Below are positions 52,352 through 60,502 of a stretch of DNA of 64,000 nucleotides, one piece after another. The stretch spans positions 496,001 through 560,000 of the forward strand of contig NZ_JOBH01000010.1 of NCBI RefSeq assembly GCF_000717745.1. The letters are read 5' to 3'. Under the pieces are notes generated by a model that did not search any database, was not told where the DNA came from, and saw only the letters and a list, made by a program, of their open reading frames with translations. Every line of letters begins with the position of its first letter. The first letter of the stretch is position 1. A program made the translations under genes and the position numbers. Source of the stretch: Streptomyces violens (GTDB lineage Bacteria > Actinomycetota > Actinomycetes > Streptomycetales > Streptomycetaceae).

Positions 52352-54028
52352 TCACTTCGCGTCCGCGTAGCACTCCACCACCGCCGTGGTGAACGGGAAG
52401 CGGACCGGGGTGGGGCCGAAGGCCAGGCGGCCCGCCAGGTCGGCGGCCGTGGTGATGGCCTGCGCGACGGCGGGCGCCTCCTCCTCGGGGCAGTGCACGA
52501 TCACCTCGTCGTGCTGGAAGAAGACCAGCTCGGCCTGCATGCCGGCGTCGTGCAGCGACCGGCGGAGCCCGGCCAGTACGAGCAGCGCCCAGTCGGCGGC
52601 GCTGCCCTGCACGACGAAGTTGCGCGTGAAGCGGCCGCGGGCCCGGGTGCCCGCCGTGCTGCCGTACGAGGGCGGGGCCTCCTCCTGGGGCAGGCCAGCC
52701 TCGTCGGGCGGGACCACCGAGGCGGGCGGGCTCGTGCGTCCCAGCCAGGTGCGCACGAGGCGGCCCTCCTCGCCGGCCCGCGCCGCGTCGTCCACGTACG
52801 CCACCGCTGCCGGATACCGGCGCCGCAGGTCCGCCATGTGCTTGAGCGCGTCGCCCGAGGTCTGGCCGTAGATCGCGCCGAGCAGCGCGAGCTTGGCCTG
52901 CGCGCGGTCGCCGCCGAAGGCGCGGGCCGCCAGGTCGGCGTACAGGTCCCGGCCGCTGCCCGCGACGTCCATCAGGCCGCGGTCCCGGGAGACGGCCGCC
53001 AGCACCCGCGGCTCCATCTGGTCGGCGTCCGCGACCACCAGCCGCCAGCCGGGGTCGGCGACCACCGCCCGCCGGATCACCTTGGGGACCTGCAGCGCGC
53101 CGCCGCCGTTGGTGGTCCAGCGCCCGGAGACCGTGCCGCCGGGCAGGTACTCCGGGCGGAACCGGCCCTCGTGCACCCACTGCTGGAGCCAGGACCAGCC
53201 GTGCGCGGTGTGCAGGCGGTAGAGCTTCTTGTACTCCAGGAGCGGGGCGACGGCCGGGTGGTCGATGCCGAGCAGCTCCCATTTGCGGGTGGAGGTCAGC
53301 TTGATGCCGGCCTGCGCGAAGGCCCGGATGATGTCGGCCGGCAGGTCGGGGCGGACCCGCGCGCCCGCCCCGAAGGCGCGCGACACCTCGTCCGCCAGCT
53401 CGGCCAGCCGCTGCGGCTCCAGGCCACGCGGATAGCGCTCGCCGAGCAGCTCGTCCAGCAGCGCGCGGTGTACGTCCGCGCGCCAGGGCACCCCGGCCCG
53501 GTGCATCTCGGCGGCGACCAGCATCCCGGCCGACTCCGACGCGAGCAGCAGCCGCATCCGCTCCGGCCGCTCGGTCTTCTCCGTACGCGCGAGCTGGCCC
53601 GCGTACACCTCCCGCAGCGCCGTGAACTCGTCCGTGCCCGGCGGCAGCGGGACCGGGCCCGGCTCGAAGAGCGAGGGCTGCGTCTCCGCGGTCCGCACGG
53701 GCGGGTCGTCCGGCACCGGCAGGCCGCGCAGCCGCGCCCAGGCCGCCGCGAGCGACCGCGGCTGGCCGGACTGGCCCTCCTCGTGCCCGATCAGCAGCGC
53801 CTCGGCGGCCTCGACGTCGTAACACCGCTCGACCCGCACCCCGGCCGCGAGCAGCTTGCGGTACGACTCCGCCGTGGACCGCCACACCCAGCGCTCCACG
53901 TCCGGCCGTGCCCGCACCGCCGTGACCAGGTCCGGCTCCTCGGCGACCGCACCGACCGGCTCTCCCGCCCCGTCCACCGCACACAGCCGCACACCCCCGT
54001 TCGCCGATTCACCCACCACCCACCGCAT
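52352..54028 (-). CDS. family A (Pol I-like) DNA polymerase, second copy type
   Basis: 558 aa. The C-terminal 350 residues carry the Pol I palm and fingers: motif A VVADADQMEPRVLA near 336, motif B RAQAKLALLGAIYGQTSG near 390, motif C FFQHDEVIVH near 506, each with its catalytic acid. The first 170 residues occupy the place of the 3'-5' exonuclease, but its DxE and other acid motifs are not evident; no 5' nuclease domain exists. Databases often label such proteins 'bifunctional exonuclease/polymerase'. A role in repair or in leader/lagging-strand tasks beside PolA is inferred. Confidence 0.9.
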   Translation of the reverse strand: MRWVVGESANGGVRLCAVDGAGEPVGAVAEEPDLVTAVRARPDVERWVWRSTAESYRKLLAAGVRVERCYDVEAAEALLIGHEEGQSGQPRSLAAAWARLRGLPVPDDPPVRTAETQPSLFEPGPVPLPPGTDEFTALREVYAGQLARTEKTERPERMRLLLASESAGMLVAAEMHRAGVPWRADVHRALLDELLGERYPRGLEPQRLAELADEVSRAFGAGARVRPDLPADIIRAFAQAGIKLTSTRKWELLGIDHPAVAPLLEYKKLYRLHTAHGWSWLQQWVHEGRFRPEYLPGGTVSGRWTTNGGGALQVPKVIRRAVVADPGWRLVVADADQMEPRVLAAVSRDRGLMDVAGSGRDLYADLAARAFGGDRAQAKLALLGAIYGQTSGDALKHMADLRRRYPAAVAYVDDAARAGEEGRLVRTWLGRTSPPASVVPPDEAGLPQEEAPPSYGSTAGTRARGRFTRNFVVQGSAADWALLVLAGLRRSLHDAGMQAELVFFQHDEVIVHCPEEEAPAVAQAITTAADLAGRLAFGPTPVRFPFTTAVVECYADAK

Positions 54029-54104
54029 ATTCCGAGTTTCGCACCGGGGTACGACAATCCAGCTGTGGCCGCGCCTCTGTCCGGCCCCGTCGGGCCCCTC
54101 CCGG

Positions 54105-55247
54105 TCAGATCTCCTGTACCGCTATCGGGCGGTCGCGGCCCGTGCAGCGGGCCAGGTGGGCCGCCTCGGCCGCCAGGCCCTCGTCCGGCACCGGGCCGTG
54201 CTCCGCCACGTGGTCCTTGAAGAGGCTGACCTCCACCGCCGTGTCGGTGAAGGCCCAGACGCCCGCGACCCGGCCGCCGTGCACGACGACGGGGGCGATC
54301 CACCCGGCCGCACGGCTCACGTCCTTCCTGTGGTGCGCCGGGATCAGACGGCTGTCGGCGGTGCCCGGCCCGAGGACGTACTGGTCGAAGCCGGCCAGCA
54401 GCCGCACCTCGCGGGAGGGCCGCACGGCCGCCAGCGCGTCGGCGTCCTCGCTGCGGACGTACGCACCGGGCTCGCCGTCCACCTCGACCGGCGTGAGCGC
54501 GTCCCCGAGCGCCGCGAACCAGCCGCGCAGCGTCGCCCTGCGGGTCGCGCCGCGCAGCAGCCACGCGTCGAAGGCGGTGGGCGTCGCGGGGCCGTGCGCC
54601 CCCAGATACGCGGAGATCACCGTCCCGGACGCCTCCTCCGGGTCCGGTATGCCGAACCGGCCCGGTACCCAGGAGTGCGGCGCGGTGAACGTCACGTTCC
54701 GTCCCCGGGGCAGGCCCTGGCAGAGCCGGCCCGTCCACGCCAGCGGCTTGAGCACCGCGCTCCAGCCCGAGGACAGCTGCTCGCCGAGCCCGGTCAGGCC
54801 CTTGCGGGAGCACACGGCCGCGACCAGCTCCTCGCGCGTGAGCTGCCGCCCGTCCAGCTCCTCGTCGACCGCCTCGCCCAGCGCCGCGAGCTGCCGCGGG
54901 CTCACCCCGAACGCCTTCTGCCAGGACGGCTTCTCCCACGTCCGCGCCGCGCCGAGCAGGGAGAGATACGCACCGGCCGCCGGTGCGGGCAGCAGGTGGA
55001 GCGTGCCGCGCATGGCCCAGGTCTTGATCACCGAGCGGTCCGCGAGCGCGGCGTCGACGCAGCCCGCCACCGGGTCACTCCGGCGGGTGGCGACCGCCAG
55101 CTCGGCGGACGAGGCGACCTGGGCCTGCACCCCGGCCAGCCGCCCGGCGAGCTCCGCAAGGGACGCGGCACCGCGCGGCGCAAGGCTCTGCTGCCGCAGT
55201 CGCCAGGCCAGCACCTGGTCGTGCCGGACCTTGAGGGTTCGGTTCAT
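54105..55247 (-). CDS. winged-helix DNA-binding domain protein (HTH_42/YcaQ-like)
   Basis: 380 aa from the ATG at 55247, which starts MNRTLKVRHDQVLAWRLRQQ as in the family. Core signatures: LAGRLAGVQAQVASSAELAVATR near 37, KTWAMRGTLHLLP near 78, AFDAWLL near 238, LLAGFDQYVLG near 292. The family includes DNA glycosylases of the AlkZ/YcaQ type that unhook cross-links and alkylated bases; the QxQ catalytic motif of AlkZ appears here as VQAQ near 42. Many actinobacterial members are uncharacterised. No strong ribosome site precedes the start. Confidence 0.88.
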   Translation of the reverse strand: MNRTLKVRHDQVLAWRLRQQSLAPRGAASLAELAGRLAGVQAQVASSAELAVATRRSDPVAGCVDAALADRSVIKTWAMRGTLHLLPAPAAGAYLSLLGAARTWEKPSWQKAFGVSPRQLAALGEAVDEELDGRQLTREELVAAVCSRKGLTGLGEQLSSGWSAVLKPLAWTGRLCQGLPRGRNVTFTAPHSWVPGRFGIPDPEEASGTVISAYLGAHGPATPTAFDAWLLRGATRRATLRGWFAALGDALTPVEVDGEPGAYVRSEDADALAAVRPSREVRLLAGFDQYVLGPGTADSRLIPAHHRKDVSRAAGWIAPVVVHGGRVAGVWAFTDTAVEVSLFKDHVAEHGPVPDEGLAAEAAHLARCTGRDRPIAVQEI

Positions 55248-55407
55248 GGACCCATTGCACCGCACGCCACTGACAATCGCCCGGCAGCGCAAGTCACGGC
55301 GGTGGCAGAGGTGTTCGCCGTGTCCCGCCTCTGTTCCCGCACGGCCGGGCGGCGGGACCATACGCTCGCGAGTGCTGGGCACCGGACACCGAAGAGGGAG
55401 CCGCCGT

Positions 55408-56178
55408 ATGACCAGAACCGAGCAGACCGTCGCCCATCGCCTCATCGGGACGGGCCCACGCCATGTCATCGTGCTGCACGACTGGTTCGCCACCTGCGCG
55501 GGCTGGGGCGCGATCCTGGACTACCTGGACACCGAGGACTTCACGTACGCGTTCCTGGACTACCGCGGCTACGGCGACCGCAAGGACGTCCCCGGCCGCT
55601 ACGACCTCCCCGAGATCGCCGACGACGTGCTGGCCCTCGCCGACCAGCTCGGCTGGGACCGCTTCGCGCTGGTCGGGCACTCGATGGGCGGCAAGGCGAT
55701 CCAGCAGGTGCTGGTCCGCGCGCCGGAGCGGGTCAGTCGGCTGCTCGGCCTCGCACCCGTACCGGCGGCGCCGTACCCGATGGACGAGCCGACGCGGGCC
55801 CTCTTCTACGGGGCGTCCGAGGACCCTGAGAAGCGCCGGGCCATCCTCGATCTGGTGACCGGGCACCGCACGGGGCGGGTCTGGCAGCAGCGGATGATCA
55901 GCCACTCGATGGCGGCCTCCCGCAAGGAGGCGCACGCCGGCTACCTCGCCAGCTGGCACACGCTGGACCTCTCGGACGCGGTGCGCGGCAACCCCGTCCC
56001 CGTACGCGTCGTCGTCGGCGAGCACGACCTCGCCCTCACCGCCGACGTCATGCACGCGACATGGGAGAGCTGGTATCCGAACGCCGACGTCGTCACCCTC
56101 ACGGGCGCGGGCCACTACCCGATGCACGAGACCCCGGTGGCCCTGGCCGCCGTGATGGAGGACTTCCTCCGGGAGTGA
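55408..56178 (+). CDS. alpha/beta hydrolase
   Basis: 256 aa from an ATG with GAGGGAG about eight bases upstream. VIVLHDWFATCAGWG near 20 (oxyanion region), YRGYG near 53, nucleophile elbow GHSMGG with Ser near 92, acid in VVVGEHDLAL near 210, and His in GAGHYPMHE near 235. A complete serine-hydrolase triad; esterase, lipase or C-C bond hydrolase. Substrate unknown. Divergent from the winged-helix gene across 160 bases, convergent with tatA. Confidence 0.9.
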   Translation: MTRTEQTVAHRLIGTGPRHVIVLHDWFATCAGWGAILDYLDTEDFTYAFLDYRGYGDRKDVPGRYDLPEIADDVLALADQLGWDRFALVGHSMGGKAIQQVLVRAPERVSRLLGLAPVPAAPYPMDEPTRALFYGASEDPEKRRAILDLVTGHRTGRVWQQRMISHSMAASRKEAHAGYLASWHTLDLSDAVRGNPVPVRVVVGEHDLALTADVMHATWESWYPNADVVTLTGAGHYPMHETPVALAAVMEDFLRE

Positions 56179-56201
56179 GGCCCGAGTGAGGCCCCGGGGC
56201 G

Positions 56202-56411
56202 CTACTCCTGGCCGACGGTCCGCTGCTGCTCCGATGCCGCCCGGTCGCTGTCGCGGTCCTCGGACTTCATGGCCTTGGTCTCCGACTTCAGGATGCGCAT
56301 CGACTTGCCGAGGCCGCGGGCCATGTCGGGGAGCTTCTTCGAGCCGAAGAGCAGGACGAGGACCGCGAGGATCAGCACCAGGTGCCAGGGCTCGAGGGCA
56401 TTGCGGAACAT
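56202..56411 (-). CDS. tatA: twin-arginine translocase subunit TatA
   Basis: 69 aa. The N-terminal helix ([22 protein letters not shown]), the FGSKKLP hinge and the amphipathic helix [15 protein letters not shown] define TatA. It forms the pore of the Tat system, which exports folded proteins. No tatC is beside it, so this is probably an extra TatA; Streptomyces often has more than one copy. A short acidic tail follows. Confidence 0.92.
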   Translation of the reverse strand: MFRNALEPWHLVLILAVLVLLFGSKKLPDMARGLGKSMRILKSETKAMKSEDRDSDRAASEQQRTVGQE

Positions 56412-56527
56412 GGGGGGCTCGCTCTCGTTGGGGTGCGTTCCCGTGGGTGCGCAGCCGCGCGCCCGTATACGCGGTACGGATCGGGACGTTCCGCTCAGTA
56501 TGACCCGTACAGGAGTACGGAAGGGAA

Positions 56528-56570
56528 ACCGGGGCCGGGGCGCGCGTGAACGGCGGCCCCCGGCCCCGGT
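56528..56570 (-). terminator. hairpin after rpsN2
   Basis: A 13-bp perfect stem (56528-56540 with 56558-56570) lies 14 bases past the S14 stop. Confidence 0.75.
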
Positions 56571-56583
56571 GTCACCGCGCTGC

Positions 56584-56889
56584 CTACCAGCTCGACTTCG
56601 TCACGCCCGGCAGGTAGCCCGCGTGCGCCTGCTCGCGCAGGTTGACGCGGGACAGGCCGAACGTACGGAAGTAACCGCGCGGGCGGCCGTCCACGCTGTC
56701 GCGGTTGCGAACGCGGGTGGCGCTGGCGTCGCGCGGCTGGCGGGCCAGCTCGCTCTGGGCGGCGAGCCGCTCCTCGTCCGGCGTCTTCGGGTCGCGGATG
56801 ATCGCCTTCAGGGCGGCGCGACGGGCCGCGTAACGGGCGACGACGACGCGGCGCTTCTCGTTCTTCGCGATCTTGCTCTTCTTCGCCAT
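56584..56889 (-). CDS. rpsN: 30S ribosomal protein S14, zinc-independent paralogue
   Basis: 101 aa from ATG 56889 ([14 protein letters not shown]). It is the long form of S14 with no CxxC pairs, so it needs no zinc. Such C-minus paralogues replace the zinc-binding form when zinc is scarce, releasing zinc for other uses, and are repressed by Zur when zinc is plentiful. The gene begins one base after the L28 stop, so the two form an operon with rpmB first. Confidence 0.96.
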   Translation of the reverse strand: MAKKSKIAKNEKRRVVVARYAARRAALKAIIRDPKTPDEERLAAQSELARQPRDASATRVRNRDSVDGRPRGYFRTFGLSRVNLREQAHAGYLPGVTKSSW

Positions 56890-56890
56890 G

Positions 56891-57127
56891 TCAGACCTTC
56901 TCCCCACGGGCGCGGATACGGGCGACGGCGGCTTCGATGCCGATGGTGTCGACGGTCTTGATCGCCTTGGTGCTGAGCCGCAGGCGTACGAAGCGGTTCT
57001 CGCTGGGCAGCCAGTACCGCTTGCGCTGGATGTTCGGGTCGAAGCGGCGCGGCGTGCGCCGGTGCGAGTGGGAGATCGTGTTGCCGAAGGCCGGCGTGCG
57101 GCCGGTCAGCTGGCAGTGGGCGGACAA
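56891..57127 (-). CDS. rpmB: 50S ribosomal protein L28, zinc-independent paralogue
   Basis: 78 aa, TTG start with AGGAGG eight bases upstream ([16 protein letters not shown]). The first CxxC of zinc-binding L28 is reduced to a lone Cys5 (CQLT), so zinc binding is lost. First gene of the minus-strand arm; it faces rpmG across 60 bases that hold a Zur-box candidate. Confidence 0.95.
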   Translation of the reverse strand: MSAHCQLTGRTPAFGNTISHSHRRTPRRFDPNIQRKRYWLPSENRFVRLRLSTKAIKTVDTIGIEAAVARIRARGEKV

Positions 57128-57153
57128 GTGAGCTACCTCCTACTGAGCCTTAA

Positions 57154-57174
57154 TGAAAATGACTGTCGTTTCTG
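57154..57174. promoter_or_regulatory. Zur-box candidate between rpmB2 and rpmG2
   Basis: TGAAAATGAC-T-GTCGTTTCTG is an imperfect inverted repeat (6 of 10 arm positions), resembling the TGaaAatgAtttTCA-type Zur box as I remember it. It lies in the only AT-rich patch of the 60-base divergent promoter and could control both arms. TATAGT (57175-57180) next to it is a good -10 toward rpmG. Confidence 0.6.
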
Positions 57175-57187
57175 TATAGTAGCTCGT

Positions 57188-57352
57188 ATGGCCCGCAACG
57201 AACTACGTCCCGTGATCAAGCTCCGGTCCACCGCCGGCACGGGCTACACGTACGTCACCCGCAAGAACCGCCGTAACAACCCCGACCGGCTGGTGCTGAA
57301 GAAGTACGACCCGGTCGCCGGCCGGCACGTCGACTTCCGAGAGGAGCGCTGA
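57188..57352 (+). CDS. rpmG: 50S ribosomal protein L33, zinc-independent paralogue
   Basis: 54 aa ([29 protein letters not shown]). No Cys at all, so it is the zinc-free L33. The start lies only eight bases after a TATAGT -10 element, so the mRNA is probably leaderless or nearly so. It is followed by rpmE2 after eight bases, and by the COG0523 gene. Confidence 0.96.
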   Translation: MARNELRPVIKLRSTAGTGYTYVTRKNRRNNPDRLVLKKYDPVAGRHVDFREER

Positions 57353-57360
57353 GCAGCGCC

Positions 57361-57651
57361 ATGAAGCCTGGAATCCACCCCGCGTACGGGCCCGTCGTCT
57401 TCCGCGACCGGGCCGCCGACTTCGCCTTCCTCACCCGGTCGACCGCCACCAGCGAGAAGACGGTCGAGTGGGAGGACGGCAACACCTACCCGGTGATCGA
57501 CGTGGAGATCTCGTCGGCGAGCCACCCCTTCTACACGGGCACGGCGCGCGTACTGGACACCGCGGGGCGCGTGGAGCGCTTCGAGCGCCGGTTCGGCAAG
57601 CGGACGCCCGGCGGGCGGCGCGCGGCCGACGGTGAGCGCGGGGACCGCTGA
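57361..57651 (+). CDS. rpmE2: 50S ribosomal protein L31 type B
   Basis: 96 aa ([57 protein letters not shown]). Type B L31 lacks the zinc-binding cysteines of RpmE. It replaces zinc-containing L31 on ribosomes in zinc starvation. A basic, disordered tail of about 15 residues follows the conserved FGKR end. The stop shares its A with the ATG of the next gene (TGATG). Confidence 0.95.
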   Translation: MKPGIHPAYGPVVFRDRAADFAFLTRSTATSEKTVEWEDGNTYPVIDVEISSASHPFYTGTARVLDTAGRVERFERRFGKRTPGGRRAADGERGDR

Positions 57652-58805
57652 TGGACCGCGACCGGCTCTCCGTGGTGATCGTCGGCGGGCTGCACGCGGA
57701 GGCCCGCCGGGCCGCCGTCGAGCAGCTGCTGCGGACCGTCCCGGGCAGCGTCGCCCTCCACCACGACCTCGCCACCGCCGCCGACGGCGTCGTGCAGCGC
57801 ACCGTGCGCGACGGCACGGGCCTGCTGGACAGCGGCGAGGCGCCGCTGGTCAACGACTGCGCGTGCTGCGCGCTGCGCGAGGACCTGGTGCCCGAGCTGG
57901 AGCGGCTGGCGGACGGCCGGACCTGCCGCCTGGCCGTCGTGGAGCTGTGGGACTCGGTCGAGCCCAAGGCGATGGCCGAGGTGATCGACTCCTGCGGCGG
58001 CGAGTCGCTCGCGCTGACCGGCGTCATGACTGCCGTCGACCCGGCCCTGCTGCTGCCCTACCTGGGCTGCGGCGACGACCTCGCCGAGGCGGGCCTCGCG
58101 GCCGCCGCCTCCGACCAGCGGACCGTCGCGGACACCTGGGCGCGCCAGTTGGAGTACCCGCCGGTGCTGGTCGTCGCGCCCGGTGAGGAGCCGGGTGACG
58201 AGTCGGACCTCGCGCTGCTGAACCAGCTGCACCCCACGGCGCAGCGCATCCCGGTGGAGTCGCCGGAGCTGGCGGCCGCCGCGATGGCGGGGTTCGACGT
58301 CGCGGCCGCCGCCGCGCGTCAGCACCCGGCCTGCGCGCTGCTGCCGCAGGAGGCCGACGAGGCGGACGTCGCGACCCTGGTGTGGCACCGCACGCGGCCG
58401 TTCCACCCCGGCCGGCTGCATGCCGCGCTGGAGGACCTGTGCTGTGCTGCCGCGCGCAGCCGGGGCCGGTTCTGGCTGGCCGACCGGCCGGACACGCTGC
58501 TGTCCTGGGACGCGGCGGGCGGCGCGCTCTGCGTGGAGAACACCGGGCCGTGGCTGGCCTCGCTGCCGGACGCCGCCTGGGAGATGGTGCCGCCGATGCG
58601 CCGGGCCGCCGCCGCGCTGGACTGGGACCCCGAGCACGGTGACCGGGCGCAGCACCTGGTGTTCACCTCGCCCGGCCTGGACCGGGAGGGGCTGATCTCG
58701 CTGCTGGAGTCCTGCCTGCTCACCGACGCGGAGTACGCGCGCGGCCGGGAGTACTGGCGGCAGCTGTCCACCGCGTTCGACGAACTGCTCGACCCGGTGC
58801 CGTAG
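57651..58805 (+). CDS. COG0523/CobW-like protein with a lost P-loop
   Basis: 384 aa. The COG0523 family are GTPase metallochaperones; Zur-controlled members are thought to deliver zinc. The CxCC metal motif is present (NDCACCAL, near 70-77), as are the C-terminal CobW region (TLVWHRTRPFHPGRL near 245; TGPWLAS) and the expected length. The Walker A, normally GFLGSGKT at the N-terminus, reads VVIVGGLHAEARRAAVEQ and has no GK(S/T). GTP hydrolysis of the usual kind is therefore unlikely. Translationally coupled to rpmE2. A non-hydrolysing metal-binding role is inferred. Confidence 0.88.
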   Translation: MDRDRLSVVIVGGLHAEARRAAVEQLLRTVPGSVALHHDLATAADGVVQRTVRDGTGLLDSGEAPLVNDCACCALREDLVPELERLADGRTCRLAVVELWDSVEPKAMAEVIDSCGGESLALTGVMTAVDPALLLPYLGCGDDLAEAGLAAAASDQRTVADTWARQLEYPPVLVVAPGEEPGDESDLALLNQLHPTAQRIPVESPELAAAAMAGFDVAAAAARQHPACALLPQEADEADVATLVWHRTRPFHPGRLHAALEDLCCAAARSRGRFWLADRPDTLLSWDAAGGALCVENTGPWLASLPDAAWEMVPPMRRAAAALDWDPEHGDRAQHLVFTSPGLDREGLISLLESCLLTDAEYARGREYWRQLSTAFDELLDPVP

Positions 58806-58897
58806 TCGGCGTCCGCCAACCGCGATACGCGTGTGTCGTGCATCTACATCAATTCTCGGCCGTCTTCGATGGCCCGATTTCGTGAGGAACCCCTGTC

Positions 58898-59134
58898 ATG
58901 CCCCGTCGTCCCGACCCGCGCAAGAAGAGCGCGCCGCGCCCCAACCCGCTCGATGCGGCGGGGATCACCTACATCGACTACAAGGACACCGACCTGCTGC
59001 GGAAGTTCATCTCCGACCGCGGGAAGATCCGCAGCCGCCGCATCACCAGGGTTTCTGCCCAGCAGCAGCGGCAGATCGCCGCGGCGATCAAGAATGCACG
59101 GGAGATGGCGCTGCTGCCGTACGCCGCCCGCTGA
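58898..59134 (+). CDS. rpsR: 30S ribosomal protein S18, zinc-independent paralogue
   Basis: 78 aa ([29 protein letters not shown], then [29 protein letters not shown]). No Cys, so it is the zinc-free form. GAGGAA lies nine bases before the ATG. No Zur-like palindrome is obvious in the 92 bases before it, so it may be read through from rpmG-rpmE2-COG0523. Confidence 0.95.
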   Translation: MPRRPDPRKKSAPRPNPLDAAGITYIDYKDTDLLRKFISDRGKIRSRRITRVSAQQQRQIAAAIKNAREMALLPYAAR

Positions 59135-59232
59135 CCGTACGCTGCCGGGCATGGGGAGCGGGGCGGAGGGGAAGGCGCTCGACGGACGGGGCGCGGCCCG
59201 ACGAGCTGTGACGGGCTGGCCACAGGCTGTCG

Positions 59233-59242
59233 TGCACGTGCA
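59233..59242. promoter_or_regulatory. TGCACGTGCA palindrome upstream of the DUF397 gene
   Basis: Perfect 10-bp palindrome 75 bases before the DUF397 start. The same word recurs at 59579, 59598 and 60308. Confidence 0.5.
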
Positions 59243-59316
59243 TCTGCCCGAGCATTGGCATATGAACAGAGTTATGATCCCGGGCAGTTGATGCCATTCC
59301 TCACCGGGAGAGACCA

Positions 59317-59556
59317 GTGCCCCACGCGTACAACGGCATGGCCGCATCGGATCTCGATGGAGTGGTGTGGCAGAAGAGCCGGCACAGCAACTCCAACGGT
59401 ACGTGTGTGGAGTTCGCCAAGCTGCCCGGCGGCGATGTGGCGGTGCGCAACTCCCGCTTCCCCGACGGGCCGGCGCTCGTCTATACGCCGGCGGAGATCG
59501 AATCGATGCTGCTCGGCATCAAGGACGGCGAGTTCGACCACCTGATACGGGACTGA
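59317..59556 (+). CDS. DUF397 protein
   Basis: 79 aa from a GTG with GGGAGAGA upstream. DUF397 signature: VVWQKSRHSNSNGTCVEFAKL (WxKSxxSxxxGxCVEVA type), then VAVRNSRFPDGPALVYTPAEI. DUF397 proteins pair with XRE/DUF5753 regulators (WhiJ-like systems) and sometimes a HATPase anti-sigma-like protein in Streptomyces, where they modulate development. All three parts are here within 2.1 kb. It is probably the small partner of the XRE protein at 60503-61366. Confidence 0.93.
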   Translation: MPHAYNGMAASDLDGVVWQKSRHSNSNGTCVEFAKLPGGDVAVRNSRFPDGPALVYTPAEIESMLLGIKDGEFDHLIRD

Positions 59557-59578
59557 AGTCGCAACGGGGCCCGGTCTC

Positions 59579-59618
59579 TGCACGTGCATGCGACACATGC
59601 ACGTGCATGTGTCGCATG
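59579..59618. promoter_or_regulatory. 32-bp perfect palindrome with TGCACGTGCA core
   Basis: 59587-59618 is a perfect palindrome centred on ACGT at 59601-59604, with no loop. It contains one TGCACGTGCA (59598-59607), and another copy abuts it at 59579-59588. It lies between the convergent DUF397 and HATPase genes, so it may also end transcription both ways. Confidence 0.65.
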
Positions 59619-59629
59619 TGTCTGCGTGG

Positions 59630-60178
59630 TCAGCTCGCCTGGGCCCGGGAAGCGGCCGTGGCCTGGGCCGGTACCTGCGGGAGCTGGAAGAGCGCCCAGA
59701 CGACCTTGCCGTGCGGGACGTCCTCCAGGCGGTGCCAGCCCCAGCTGTCGCTGAAGGAGTCCACCAGGTAGAGCCCGCGCCCGGACTCCGCGGAGAAGTC
59801 CGCCTCGCCCTCGACCGGCGAGGCGTCGCTGCCGTCCCGTACCGCGCAGACCAGCCGGCCCGCCCAGCGGATCAGGTGGAGTCTCGGCGAGGCGTCGTCG
59901 GCGGCCCCGTAGGCGCGCCCGTCCGCCGCGTCGGCCCGCTCCGGTGCCGCGTGCCGCAGCGCGTTGGTGACCAGCTCGGACACGACCAGCGCGACGCTGT
60001 CGAAGAGCTCGTCCATGTTCCAGCGCTGCAGCGTCTCACGGGTGAACTGCCGGGCGCCGCGCACCGATTCGTACTGCGGCCGCAGGGTCCAGGAGACGGA
60101 GCCGGAGATGGCTGCGGGGTCGACTGGCGGAAGCCCCTGCCATAACGGCGCGAGCATGGTCGAAACCTTGGTCCCCAT
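59630..60178 (-). CDS. HATPase_c anti-sigma-factor-like ATP-binding protein
   Basis: 182 aa. The ATG at 60178 was chosen because AGGAG lies eight bases before it; a GTG at 60187 overlaps that site. RsbW-type Bergerat fold: N-box VALVVSELVTNALRHA near 62-77 (Glu and Asn intact), G1 box VRDGSDASP near 113, G2 box ESGRGLYLVDSFSDSWG near 130. These small ATPases phosphorylate or sequester partners such as anti-sigma antagonists. No sigma or STAS gene is adjacent; a link to the nearby DUF397/XRE pair is inferred from conserved neighbourhoods. Confidence 0.9.
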   Translation of the reverse strand: MGTKVSTMLAPLWQGLPPVDPAAISGSVSWTLRPQYESVRGARQFTRETLQRWNMDELFDSVALVVSELVTNALRHAAPERADAADGRAYGAADDASPRLHLIRWAGRLVCAVRDGSDASPVEGEADFSAESGRGLYLVDSFSDSWGWHRLEDVPHGKVVWALFQLPQVPAQATAASRAQAS

Positions 60179-60502
60179 GCGAGGCACTCCTGGCGTTCGC
60201 GGACGTCACGATCCAGACGGGTGTGCCCAGATCTCGCGGGTCTTTCACGAGCGTGCATGTGTGCGACCTCCATGGTTCCGAATGCGTACGGCAGATGCAA
60301 GGGCAGATGCACGTGCACGCGTCCACTTTGTGTACGGCCGTAGGCATAGCGGCGTAATTCTTCCTACGCACTCTTGTGCCCGGCTTTACCGAAGGTGCGA
60401 GAACAGGCCCATATCCGTAACCGGTTGAGCACGCAACGGAGCCCGAACGTGGCAGACTGCCGCTCATTGTTGGACGGGGTGGGTCACGGGAGGGTCGAAG
60501 TT
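60179..60502. promoter_or_regulatory. divergent promoter region with repeated TGCA-type words
   Basis: 324 bases. It holds TGCACGTGCA at 60308-60317 and the related GTGCATGTGTGCGAC at 60254-60268. GGCAGATGCA appears twice (60290 and 60302). These sit between the HATPase and XRE starts, so they are plausible operators for one or both. No gene is credible here. Confidence 0.5.

Noticed and set aside
59587..59618. 32-bp palindrome as only a terminator
   Set aside because: It has no loop or T-run and its core word recurs at promoters; a terminator role is possible but does not explain the other copies.
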